NCBI GenBank assembly: GCA_017465575.1
Contig: JAFTVX010000021.1
Coordinates: forward strand, 62,001-126,000
Reading direction: 5' to 3'
Origin: Alistipes sp.
GTDB lineage: Bacteria; Bacteroidota; Bacteroidia; Bacteroidales; Rikenellaceae
Length of the DNA stretch: 64,000 nucleotides
A program made the translations under genes and the position numbers. The notes under the pieces were generated by a model. It ran no database searches. It was not told the origin of the DNA and saw only the letters and a program-made list of their open reading frames with translations. Below, piece by piece: positions 8,638-16,607 of this stretch (the first letter of the stretch is position 1; each line of letters begins with the position of its first letter).

Positions 8638-9975
8638 ATGGCTGAAAATTCAACATCACGCGGAGGTTTTGGCGGTAAGATTGCCGCTATCCTCGCAGCC
8701 GCAGGCTCGGCAATCGGCCTCGGCAACATCTGGCGTTTCCCCTACATCACCTCGGAGCATGGCGGTGGCGCCTTCATTCTTATCTACTTGGGCTGTATCC
8801 TCTTCTTGGGTCTGCCCCTGCTTATTGCGGAGTTCTCGGTGGGTCACAACACCAAGCGTAACCCTATCGATGCCTTTGCCACCATCAAGCGTGGCTGGGG
8901 CTGGCTCGGAGCTATGGGTCTTGTGTCGGTGTTCCTTATTATGGGCTACTACTTCGTAATCTCGGGCTGGACTCTCAACTACGCTATCGAGTCAGCTATG
9001 AATAGCATCGGTGGCGACTTTGGTCAGTTCTTTACCGACTTTACGACAGCCACTTGGAAGCCCTTGATTTTCACCTACTTGTTTATCCTTGCCAACCACT
9101 TTATCATCATCGGTGGTGTGCAGGGCGGTATCGAGAAGGCATCGAAGGTTATGATGCCCCTGCTCTTTGCGATTCTTATTGTCTTGGCAATCTACTCGTT
9201 GTGGTTGCCCGAGGGTCGTGAGGCGTTGGGTAATGTCTTTACCCCCGACTTCTCGAAGGTTACTGGCAAGACCTTCCTCGATGCTATGGGTCAGGCATTC
9301 TTTACACTCTCTATCGGTATGGGCGCTATGCTTATCTATGGCTCTTACTTCAAGGAGGGTACCAAGATTGCGGGTACGGCAATCAGCGTAGTGTCGCTCG
9401 ATACCATCGTGGCACTCACGGCTGCCGTTATCATCTTCTCGGCGGGTGTCGAGAATGAGAGTGGTATGCAGTTGGCGTTTGTCGCTATGCCCAAGGTATT
9501 TGCCTCTATGCCCTTCGGTAACTTCTGGGCTACGCTCTTCTTCCTCTTGTTGGGTCTTGCAGCGTTGTCGTCGACAATCTCTATGCACGAGGCCGTAACA
9601 TCATACTTTGTCGAGAAGCGTGGTATGAGCCGTGCGAAGGGTGCCGCTGTCGTTACCATCGGTGCGCTGTTGCTCTCTACGGCTTGCTCGTTGTCGCTCG
9701 GCGCTTGGAGCGAGTTTAAGGTCGTTGGTATGAACTTCTTCTCGTTGCTCGACAACTTCACTGCTATCGTTATGCTCCCTGTTCTCGGTATCCTCACCTC
9801 TATCTTCGTAGGTTGGATCTGGAAGAAGGAGGATATGCGAGCAGAGTTAACAGCCGAGGGTGGTGTCGACAAGGCCACCTACCCCTTCATCAGCTTCCTT
9901 TTGAAGTGGGTATGCCCCGTTTTGGTATCGGTAGTCTTTGTCTTCGGTATCCTTGACTTTATCAAGAACCTGTAA
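8638..9975 (+). CDS. Neurotransmitter:sodium symporter (SNF) family transporter
   Basis: About 445 residues with 11-12 hydrophobic segments in the inner membrane. The first segment contains the family signature GSAIGLGNIWRFPY, which forms the Na+ and substrate site of LeuT-type transporters. Substrates of bacterial members are amino acids (Leu, Trp, Tyr, Met), and which one applies is not visible. The start at 8638 (MAENSTSRGG) is preferred over an in-frame ATG at 8626 that overlaps folB. It follows folB by 4 bases and probably ends the dnaX-tyrS-folB run. Confidence 0.9.
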   Translation: MAENSTSRGGFGGKIAAILAAAGSAIGLGNIWRFPYITSEHGGGAFILIYLGCILFLGLPLLIAEFSVGHNTKRNPIDAFATIKRGWGWLGAMGLVSVFLIMGYYFVISGWTLNYAIESAMNSIGGDFGQFFTDFTTATWKPLIFTYLFILANHFIIIGGVQGGIEKASKVMMPLLFAILIVLAIYSLWLPEGREALGNVFTPDFSKVTGKTFLDAMGQAFFTLSIGMGAMLIYGSYFKEGTKIAGTAISVVSLDTIVALTAAVIIFSAGVENESGMQLAFVAMPKVFASMPFGNFWATLFFLLLGLAALSSTISMHEAVTSYFVEKRGMSRAKGAAVVTIGALLLSTACSLSLGAWSEFKVVGMNFFSLLDNFTAIVMLPVLGILTSIFVGWIWKKEDMRAELTAEGGVDKATYPFISFLLKWVCPVLVSVVFVFGILDFIKNL

Positions 9976-9998
9976 GCTAAGAACTCGCTGTTGGTGGT

Positions 9999-10252
9999 GA
10001 GTTAAAATGAGTTACGATGAGTTAAAATGGGTTAAAATGTTTTTTTAGCGGAAGTTTTATAAAAACTAGCAACTAACAACTAATAACTAACAACTCTCAT
10101 TTCTAATGAGTTAAAATGAGTTACTATGGGTTAAAATGAGTTACTATGTTTTTTCAGAGGAAGTATTAAAGAAACTGTTGCTCATTGCTAATTTCTAATT
10201 GCTTATTCTAGAATCTAAGAACTAACAACTAATAACTAATAACTAAAAACTA
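9999..10252 (+). repeat. Dispersed GAGTTAAAATG / AACTAACAACTA repeat, two units in tandem
   Basis: Unit 1 (9999-10097) has the same module order as 2137-2225: GAGTTAAAATG variants, TTTTTTAGCGGAAGTTTT, then AACTAACAACTAATAACTAA. Unit 2 (10108-10252) repeats it with GAGTTACTATG variants and CAGAGGAAG, then ATTGCTCATTGCTAATTTCT, then more AACTAATAACTAA. The array fills nearly all of the gap between the symporter and the fumarase; no gene is seen in it. Confidence 0.8.
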
Positions 10253-10259
10253 TAAAGAT

Positions 10260-11873
10260 ATGGCAGATTTCATCTATCAGGAACCTTTCCCCATTCAGGC
10301 GGATAAGACCGAGTATCGCCTTCTTACGAAGGACTATGTTAAGGTCGTTGAGTGCGATGGTCGCAAGATTTTGAAGGTAGACCCCAAGGGTTTGGAGCTT
10401 TTGGCTAAGGAGGCTTATAGCGATGTATCGTTCTACTTGCGTGCTTCGCACCTCCAGAAGTTGGCAAACATCCTCGAGGACCCCGAAGCTACGGACAACG
10501 ACAAGTTTGTTGCCTACACCATGCTTATGAACCAGTGCGTGGCTGCCGAGGGCGAGCTCCCTACTTGCCAGGATACAGGTACTGCCATCTGCATCGGCCA
10601 CAAGGGCGAGGATGTCTACACTGGCGCTAACGATGCAGAGTGCATCTCGCGTGGTGTATATGAGACCTACAAGGAGCGTAACTTGCGCTACTCACAGGTT
10701 GTGCCCTTCACGATGACCGAGGAGAAGAACTCGGCAACCAACCTCCCCGCACAGATCGACATCTATGGCGGTCACCCCGGTATGGAGTATGAGTTCTTGT
10801 TCATCACCAAGGGTGGTGGCTCGGCAAACAAGACCTTCCTCTATCAGCAGACCAAGGCACTCTTGAACGAGGAGTCGTTGACTAAGTTTATCAAGGAGCA
10901 TATCCTCGACCTCGGTACCTCGGCTTGTCCTCCCTACCACCTCGCAATCTGCATCGGTGGTACATCGGCTGAGATGTGCTTGTCTACCGTTAAGAAGGCA
11001 TCTGCAGGCTACCTCGACGAGCTCCCCACATCGGGTAACGAGGGTGGCCGTTGCTTCCGCGACTTGGAGTGGGAGGCAAAGGTAGAGAAGATTTGCCAGG
11101 AGATTGGCCTCGGCGCACAGTTTGGCGGTAAGTACTATATCCACGATGTTCGCGTCATCCGCGCACCTCGTCACGCTGCCTCTTGCCCTGTTGCTATCGG
11201 CGTAAGCTGCTCGGCAGACCGTAACATCAAGGCAAAGATTACCCCCGAGGGTATCTTCCTCGAGAAGTTGGAGAAGAATCCTGCTCGCTTCCTACCCGCA
11301 CAGGCTCCCGCTATGTCGCCCGCTGTCGAGATCGACCTCGACGAGGGTATGGACAAGGTACGCGAGATTTTGTCGAAGTACCCCATCAAGACCCGTCTTA
11401 ACCTTAAGGGTACACTTGTTGTAGCTCGTGATATCGCTCACGCCCGCATCAAGCAGATGCTCGACGAGGGTAAGCCTATGCCCGAGTACTTCAAGAAGCA
11501 CCCCGTATACTACGCTGGTCCCGCCAAGACCCCCGCAGGTATGGCATCTGGCTCATTTGGCCCCACCACAGCAGGTCGTATGGACTCTTATGTAGACCTC
11601 TTCCAGAAGGCTGGTGGCTCGATGGTTATGGTGGCTAAGGGTAACCGTTCACAGCAGGTTACCGACGCTTGTAAGAACAACGGTGGCTTCTACCTCGGCT
11701 CTATCGGTGGTCCTGCCGCTATCCTCGCTAAGAACTCAATCAAGAAGGTTGAGGTTGTCGACTTCGAGGAGCTCGGTATGGAGGCTGTTCGCAAGATTTA
11801 TGTTGAGAACTTCCCTGCCTTTATCATCGTAGATGACAAGGGTAATGATTTCTTTGCCGACTTCGCTCATTAA
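10260..11873 (+). CDS. fumA: Fumarate hydratase, class I (iron-sulfur)
   Basis: 537 residues, the full length of single-chain class I fumarases. It interconverts fumarate and L-malate using an oxygen-labile [4Fe-4S] cluster and serves the reductive branch to succinate in anaerobes. Seen: the N-terminal alpha-type domain with the cluster region [14 protein letters not shown], the block [16 protein letters not shown] and [15 protein letters not shown], and the C-terminal beta-type domain with [20 protein letters not shown]. The gene is single, flanked by repeat regions on both sides. Confidence 0.95.
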   Translation: MADFIYQEPFPIQADKTEYRLLTKDYVKVVECDGRKILKVDPKGLELLAKEAYSDVSFYLRASHLQKLANILEDPEATDNDKFVAYTMLMNQCVAAEGELPTCQDTGTAICIGHKGEDVYTGANDAECISRGVYETYKERNLRYSQVVPFTMTEEKNSATNLPAQIDIYGGHPGMEYEFLFITKGGGSANKTFLYQQTKALLNEESLTKFIKEHILDLGTSACPPYHLAICIGGTSAEMCLSTVKKASAGYLDELPTSGNEGGRCFRDLEWEAKVEKICQEIGLGAQFGGKYYIHDVRVIRAPRHAASCPVAIGVSCSADRNIKAKITPEGIFLEKLEKNPARFLPAQAPAMSPAVEIDLDEGMDKVREILSKYPIKTRLNLKGTLVVARDIAHARIKQMLDEGKPMPEYFKKHPVYYAGPAKTPAGMASGSFGPTTAGRMDSYVDLFQKAGGSMVMVAKGNRSQQVTDACKNNGGFYLGSIGGPAAILAKNSIKKVEVVDFEELGMEAVRKIYVENFPAFIIVDDKGNDFFADFAH

Positions 11874-11881
11874 AAGCGTAT

Positions 11882-11999
11882 AGTGCAGTTATTTCGGCGT
11901 CTTGCTTGCTTGCAAATTCCTCACATACGCTTAGGTATGCTGCGGATTTGCAATCTGCGACAAGCCACCAAACTAACAGCACTCTCCGCTTTTAATTAA
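11882..11999 (+). repeat. 118-bp hairpin element, tandem copy 1
   Basis: Begins AGTGCAGTTATTTCGG and ends CCAAACTAACAGCACT then CTCCGCTTTTAATTAA; the two 16-base parts pair with few mismatches. Inside, TTGCAAAT pairs with ATTTGCAA, and CATAC with GTATG. Copy 2 follows after 9 bases with the same frame but different stem bases. It starts just after the fumarase stop. Confidence 0.75.
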
Positions 12000-12008
12000 G
12001 GTGAGTGT

Positions 12009-12125
12009 AGCGCAGTTATTTTGGCATTCGGCTTGGTGGCGAGATGCTCATTTACTTCAAGTAAACTCCGCTCTCGCCCCCTGCGACCGACTACCAAACT
12101 AACAGCACTCTCCGCTTTTAATTAA
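12009..12125 (+). repeat. 118-bp hairpin element, tandem copy 2
   Basis: Shares both ends with copy 1 (GCAGTTATTT; CCAAACTAACAGCACT; CTCCGCTTTTAATTAA), but the inner stems are GGCGAGA/TCTCGCC and TTTACTT/AAGTAAA. Fold and loop bases (TCA, CTGCGAC) are kept while stems differ, which indicates selection on structure. Confidence 0.75.
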
Positions 12126-12152
12126 AGTGCGGAGAACAGCAAATGCGAACTA

Positions 12153-12242
12153 AGTGAATTTAGTGAAATTAGGGAGTTTAGGGAGGATTTCTTCCCTAAA
12201 TTCCTTAATCTCCTTAATCTCACTAATCTCCCTAACCTCACT
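12153..12242. repeat. Imperfect hairpin with repetitive arms before batD
   Basis: The left arm contains AATTTAGTGAAATTAGGGAG, and the right arm contains repeated CTTAATCTC and CTAATCTCC units. The inner core TTTAGGG pairs with CCCTAAA. Same architecture as 2034-2117. The remaining stretch to batD (12243-12361) has a small AACGCC/GGCGTT hairpin and no gene. Confidence 0.55.
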
Positions 12243-12361
12243 AATGGCGATATGATGAAGGTGCATAGCACCAGAAAATCAAGATTATAGTACTACTCGT
12301 ACTACAATAAAACGCCACGCCGAGGCGTTAGACAAGTGTCGGTAACTAAAACTAAGTATAG

Positions 12362-14203
12362 ATGAAAATATCTTCTCTAAGATTTACTTTTCTCTCGCTT
12401 GTGGCGATGCTCCTATCGGTTGTGGCATCGGCACAAGTGTCGTTTACGGTAGATGCACCCACTCTCTCGGCTGTGGGCGAGACTCTGCGTGTCGAGTTCT
12501 CGGTGGATGCTAAGCCCGACAATGATAGCTTCCGTGGCCCCGACTTCTCGGAGGCGGGACTCGAGCTATTGGCAGGCCCAAGCCAGTCGACAAGCCGTTC
12601 GGTGCAGTGGATAAATGGCAAGGAGTCGAGCTCCTACCGTTGTAGCTTCACCTACATCATAATGCCCTCGGCAGAGGGTAAATATACCATTGGCTCGGCA
12701 TCCGTTGAGGTCGATGGCAAGACCTACACCACACGCCCCCTCGATGTCGAGATTATCAAGGAGCGTGAGGAGCAGGGCCCCAAGTCGTTGCAGAGCGATA
12801 CGCCACGCCAGCAGTCGCCCGAGAACCGCATCGGCAAAGATGACATCCTCCTACGCCTAAAACTCTCACAGACAGATGTCTACAAGGGTGAGGCTATCCG
12901 AGCATCGTTGGTGCTCTACACCCGTGTCGACCTCTCGAATATCGAGAGCCTCGAGATGCCCTCGTTCAACGACTTCTGGTCGCAGGAGCTAACCTTCGAC
13001 AACACCCCCTCGCGCGAGGAGTACAACGGCCGTATCTACCAGACCTATAAGATTGCCGAATATCTGCTCTCGCCACAGCGTAGCGGTGAGCTTAGAATCG
13101 ACCCCGTGAAGATGGAGGTTATAGCACCCGTAACGGTGCAGGATAACCGTCACTTCGACCCCATATTTGGTGGCTTGCGCACCTACAATGTCAAGCGCAA
13201 CCTTACCACAGCACCCCTTACCATCCGTGTCAAGGAGTTCCCGTTGGGTGCTCCCGTATCGTTCAATGGCGCTGTGGGTAGCTTCTCGATGCGTAGCTCG
13301 ATGCCCCAGCGCGAGATTATGGCAAATAGCGCCGAGAAGGTCGAAATCACCCTCTCGGGTAGCGGTAATTTGAAGTTTATCACCACGCCCAAACTGCGCC
13401 TCCCCGAGTCGTTCGAGTTGTACGACACCAAGGTGCAGGACAATGTCAAGGTCTCGTCGGCAGGCACTACGGGTAGCATCACCTATACCTACCCCTTCGT
13501 GGCACGCTCGGCGGGTGAGTTTGTTATCGAGCCTATCCAGTTCACCTACTTCGACCTTGTTAAGGGCGAGTATGTAACACTCTCTTCGGAGCGCTTTGTG
13601 CTCACGGTCAAGGACGATGGCACGGCAGCCTCGGAGTCAGCACCCACGGTAGGTGGCTATGCCGACTTTGGTGGCCGTATGAAGCAACTCGACCGCGATA
13701 TCCGCTATATCCACACGGGCAAGCTACAACCCCGTGCCGCCGCAATATTTATCTATTCGCCTATGTGGTGGCTTGTGGTCGTTGCGATGGTGGCTCTGTT
13801 TGTTGCTATCTATGTCGTTATGCGCCGCCGCATCCGCGAGAACCGCAATATCGTGGCTCGCCGTATGAAGCGTGCCGATAAGGTCGCTGTTCAGCGCCTG
13901 CGCCTTGCTCAGCGCTCGATGCAGGAAGGCAACCGCCACGCCTTCTACGAGGAGATGTTGCGCGCTATGTGGGGCTATATCAGCGATAAGTTTAATATTC
14001 CCGTCTCTTTGCTCACGAAGGAGACTATCCGCGAGGAGCTCTATCGTCGTGGAGTGTCGGCATCGGATGCCGAGCAGTTCTGCCTTATTATCTCGCGTGC
14101 CGACGAGGCTCAGTATGCACCATCTACCGATGGCGATATGGGCGAGGTATATGGCGATGCAATAGAGATAATCTCAAAGATTGAGTCGGTAGTAAAAAAG
14201 TAA
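12362..14203 (+). CDS. batD: BatD family protein
   Basis: 613 residues. A signal peptide ends at about residue 24 (VASAQVSF), a long beta-sandwich periplasmic region follows, and one transmembrane segment near residue 465 (WWLVVVAMVALFVAIYVV) leads into a basic cytoplasmic tail. This is the BatD layout of Bacteroidota Bat (aerotolerance) loci. Family members work with BatA/BatB (von Willebrand A domains), BatC/BatE (TPR) and a MoxR ATPase. Only batE is adjacent here, 4 bases downstream; the upstream neighbour is fumarase, not moxR/DUF58/batA/batB. The role of Bat proteins in oxygen tolerance is reported but mechanistically unclear. Confidence 0.9.
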   Translation: MKISSLRFTFLSLVAMLLSVVASAQVSFTVDAPTLSAVGETLRVEFSVDAKPDNDSFRGPDFSEAGLELLAGPSQSTSRSVQWINGKESSSYRCSFTYIIMPSAEGKYTIGSASVEVDGKTYTTRPLDVEIIKEREEQGPKSLQSDTPRQQSPENRIGKDDILLRLKLSQTDVYKGEAIRASLVLYTRVDLSNIESLEMPSFNDFWSQELTFDNTPSREEYNGRIYQTYKIAEYLLSPQRSGELRIDPVKMEVIAPVTVQDNRHFDPIFGGLRTYNVKRNLTTAPLTIRVKEFPLGAPVSFNGAVGSFSMRSSMPQREIMANSAEKVEITLSGSGNLKFITTPKLRLPESFELYDTKVQDNVKVSSAGTTGSITYTYPFVARSAGEFVIEPIQFTYFDLVKGEYVTLSSERFVLTVKDDGTAASESAPTVGGYADFGGRMKQLDRDIRYIHTGKLQPRAAAIFIYSPMWWLVVVAMVALFVAIYVVMRRRIRENRNIVARRMKRADKVAVQRLRLAQRSMQEGNRHAFYEEMLRAMWGYISDKFNIPVSLLTKETIREELYRRGVSASDAEQFCLIISRADEAQYAPSTDGDMGEVYGDAIEIISKIESVVKK

Positions 14204-14207
14204 GGTT

Positions 14208-15026
14208 ATGAATATATATAAGTATATACTTTGCGCCTTTGCGCTCTGCGTAACCATTGGAACTGCCACAGCTGCCGAGAAAGATGTTGAGGCTGAGGCA
14301 CAGTGGAACGAGGCTATTAGGGCCTATGACGAGAATCGCTACGACGATGCTGTTGAGGCCTTTCAGCGAGTTGCCGAGCTTGGCTACGGCTCTGCGGACC
14401 TCTACTACAACCTTGGCGATGCATGGTTTAAGCTCGGTCAGCAGAATATCGCATCGTCGGGTCGCCCCTTTGCAGGTGGCGAGCTGGGCAAGGCTATTGT
14501 CAACTATCGCCGTGCCCTAAGGCTCAACCCCGCGATGGAGGATGCACGCTACAACCTCGATATTGCACGTGACTACACCAACGACACCGAGCCATTGCCC
14601 GTGAGCTTTATCACCTCGCTCTGGCGCTCACTGCGTGATACGCTGACAGCAAATGGCTGGACAGCAATACAGCTTGTGATGCTCGCTACGGCACTCGCCT
14701 TTGCGCTCGGCTACCTGCTTTCGCGCCGTGTAGCACTGCGTAAGGTATGCTTCGCGGTGACAGTCGTTGCCGCCTTTGTCTGCCTGCTCTCGACGGCTCT
14801 CGCCCTCTCGTCACGCTCGGCTGCCGAGAAGCACGAGACGGCCGTTGTCGTATGCTCCGATACCACTCCCGTGCACGCCTCACCCGATAGCGCCTCGAAG
14901 ATTATCCGCCAGCCCTCGCAGGGTGTCACCGTAGGCATCGTGCGTGAGCACGACGACTGGACCGAGATATCGTTTGCCGATGGCGAGAAGGGGTGGATAC
15001 GCACCAACCTAATCGAGATTGTGTAG
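14208..15026 (+). CDS. batE: BatE-like TPR and SH3 domain protein
   Basis: 272 residues: signal peptide (to about AATAAEKD), two tetratricopeptide repeats (AYDENRYDDAVEAFQR and the AIVNYRRALRLNPAMEDARY block), two membrane segments near residues 148-165 and 172-195, and a C-terminal bacterial SH3 domain (VHASPDSASKIIR to GEKGWIRTNLIEIV). This matches BatE of Bacteroidota. It follows batD by 4 bases and precedes recR by 3 bases, so the three genes form one transcription unit. Confidence 0.85.
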   Translation: MNIYKYILCAFALCVTIGTATAAEKDVEAEAQWNEAIRAYDENRYDDAVEAFQRVAELGYGSADLYYNLGDAWFKLGQQNIASSGRPFAGGELGKAIVNYRRALRLNPAMEDARYNLDIARDYTNDTEPLPVSFITSLWRSLRDTLTANGWTAIQLVMLATALAFALGYLLSRRVALRKVCFAVTVVAAFVCLLSTALALSSRSAAEKHETAVVVCSDTTPVHASPDSASKIIRQPSQGVTVGIVREHDDWTEISFADGEKGWIRTNLIEIV

Positions 15027-15029
15027 CCT

Positions 15030-15623
15030 ATGTCGCGCCTTCTGGATAATGTATGTAGCGAGCTACAACGCCTCCCCGGTATCGGTCGTCGTACGGCGAT
15101 GCGTTTGGCGATGCACATCCTAAAGATGGATGCGGAGGTGGTGGACTCTATGGCAGAGAGCATCGCTCGCTTTCGCCACGATATCCGCCACTGCGTAAGT
15201 TGCAACAACCTCTCTGACGATGCCCTCTGCCCGATATGTAGCGACACACGCCGCGACCGCTCCACGATATGCGTTGTTGAGCAGGTGGGCGACCTGCTAT
15301 CTATCGAGAACACAGGACAGTACCATGGCCAATACCATGTCCTCGGTGGCGTAATCTCGCCTATGCAGGGTATCGGACCTTCGGACTTAAAGATTGACCT
15401 TCTGTGCGATAAGCTCCTTACGGGCGAAGTCAAGGAGGTTATCATCGCCATATCTACCTCTGTCGAGGGCGAAACGACGCTCTTCTACCTCATCAATCGC
15501 CTCAAAGCCTTCCCCGATGTCAAGGTTACGACCATTGCCCGCGGTATCGGCTTTGGCGACGAGTTGGAGTATGTCGACGAGCTAACAATTACACACGCTC
15601 TGCTTAACCGTCGTGAGTTATAA
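15030..15623 (+). CDS. recR: Recombination mediator protein RecR
   Basis: 197 residues, typical. Acts with RecO/RecF to load RecA at gaps. Seen: helix-hairpin-helix LPGIGRRTAMRLA near residue 14, the four-Cys zinc finger CVSCNN...CPIC near 57-72, and the Toprim domain beginning ICVVEQVGD with the GGVISPMQGIGP block. Translationally packed behind batE. After the stop, two imperfect direct repeats of AATCTCTTTCGATAG occur at about 15623 and 15644. Confidence 0.95.
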   Translation: MSRLLDNVCSELQRLPGIGRRTAMRLAMHILKMDAEVVDSMAESIARFRHDIRHCVSCNNLSDDALCPICSDTRRDRSTICVVEQVGDLLSIENTGQYHGQYHVLGGVISPMQGIGPSDLKIDLLCDKLLTGEVKEVIIAISTSVEGETTLFYLINRLKAFPDVKVTTIARGIGFGDELEYVDELTITHALLNRREL

Positions 15624-15706
15624 TCTCTTTCGATAGAAAATTAAATCTCTTTGGATAGTAAGTGGGGAGCCTATCCCGCCAAAAATCAAAAAAAGTAATG
15701 TAAAAT

Positions 15707-15737
15707 TTTGGATATTGGGAAATTATCTCTATATTTG
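15707..15737 (+). promoter_or_regulatory. Promoter of tRNA-Cys
   Basis: TTTG (15707-15710), exactly 19 bases, TATATTTG (15730-15737): a perfect consensus match. The mature tRNA begins 29 bases further on. Confidence 0.8.
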
Positions 15738-15766
15738 CACTCCGATTGGGATTACCAATGATAAAT

Positions 15767-15837
15767 GGTCTGATGGCCGAGTGGCTAGGCAGAGGTCTGC
15801 AAAACCTCGTACAGCGGTTCGAATCCGCTTCAGACCT
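15767..15837 (+). tRNA. tRNA-Cys (GCA anticodon)
   Basis: 71-base cloverleaf. Acceptor stem GGTCTGA pairs with TCAGACC, the D stem is GCC/GGC, the anticodon stem GAGGT/ACCTC encloses the loop CTGCAAA with anticodon GCA, and the T arm AGCGG-TTCGAAT-CCGCT is regular. The discriminator base is U, as expected for tRNA-Cys. A canonical CCA does not directly follow. Its 3' end is the attachment site of the element described next. Confidence 0.95.
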
Positions 15838-15838
15838 C
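15826..15838 (+). repeat. attL (tRNA-Cys 3' end)
   Basis: CGCTTCAGACCTC, including the last 12 bases of the tRNA gene. Identical to attR at 19629-19641. Confidence 0.75.
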
Positions 15839-15845
15839 ACCAAAG

Positions 15846-15880
15846 CAGCGTTAGAGATACTTCTAACGCTGTTTTTCTTT
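15846..15880 (+). terminator. Terminator just inside the element after tRNA-Cys
   Basis: Perfect 10-bp stem CAGCGTTAGA / TCTAACGCTG (15846-15855 with 15862-15871) followed by a T-rich run. It lies on the element side of attL, so the element supplies a new terminator for the tRNA it split from its own. Confidence 0.8.
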
Positions 15881-15881
15881 T

Positions 15882-15904
15882 ATTTTGTCATATATTTGTA
15901 ATAC
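15882..15904 (+). repeat. Subterminal direct repeat, left end of element
   Basis: 23 bp, containing TATATTTGTAATAC, matching 19487-19509 with two mismatches in the same orientation. Possible arm-type binding sites for the integrase. The rest of 15905-16130 shows no gene. Confidence 0.6.
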
Positions 15905-16130
15905 TGCATAAAGTTGCGGTACTCGTTCAATTCCCGAGAGAGGTAAGAATTCATGTGTCATATTTGACAAAAAAGGACTAGGTGTGATCTAATCCTTCTG
16001 CCATATTGTCAGCGGTTAACAATATATTACGCCAAAATTCTAATCATTAGCCATAGGTGTGTAAAGGTATAAAAATATTTTGCAAAGAAAAGAGGACAAC
16101 GATTCGCTGCCCTCATTGTATAATGCTGAT

Positions 16131-16571
16131 TTAATTTGAGTTACCATCTTTTAATACATACTCTTCCAATGCTGATTTTATTGCGGTAGCAGAGTAGTAA
16201 TAGATATTATCCTCTGTTCGTGAGTAGTCGCGACAACCTTGTAGCCACTTACTTTTCAGCCATCGGTCAAGTGTTGGGCGTGCGATGCCTAGCGCCTTTG
16301 CTAAGTCTTGCTTGCAAAGCAGTCGTTCGCCCTGCATATTGGTGATAAATAGTTCGTTGCGATGCGCTGCTAACCAATGGTCAAGCCTACGCAAAGACTT
16401 CTCAATACCCTTTAACTCCTGCTCATAGCTCTCGTATGTCCACACTCGCAAGCTCTCCGCATCGAATTTAGCAAACTCTGTTCGCTTGCTCAATTCTGCA
16501 ACAAGTGTTTCATAGCACTCCAACTCCGAAACCTTAATCTCTATCTTTCGTCTGCGAGGTATAAATTTCAA
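16131..16571 (-). CDS. Helix-turn-helix protein of the integrated element
   Basis: 146 residues. The N-terminal half is charged and helical (about 60-90 residues, coiled-coil-like). The C-terminal half carries an HTH read as LLCKQDLAKALGIARPTLDRW near residues 85-105, followed by a wing-like KWLQGC. I do not recognise a precise family; a MerR/excisionase-like DNA-binding role is plausible because it travels with the integrase. It is the last gene of the element, 36 bases after the AAA_4-type gene. Confidence 0.65.
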   Translation of the reverse strand: MKFIPRRRKIEIKVSELECYETLVAELSKRTEFAKFDAESLRVWTYESYEQELKGIEKSLRRLDHWLAAHRNELFITNMQGERLLCKQDLAKALGIARPTLDRWLKSKWLQGCRDYSRTEDNIYYYSATAIKSALEEYVLKDGNSN

Positions 16572-16607
16572 ATAAGAGTTATGTTACTTCGCACATTTTG
16601 CCAACCT

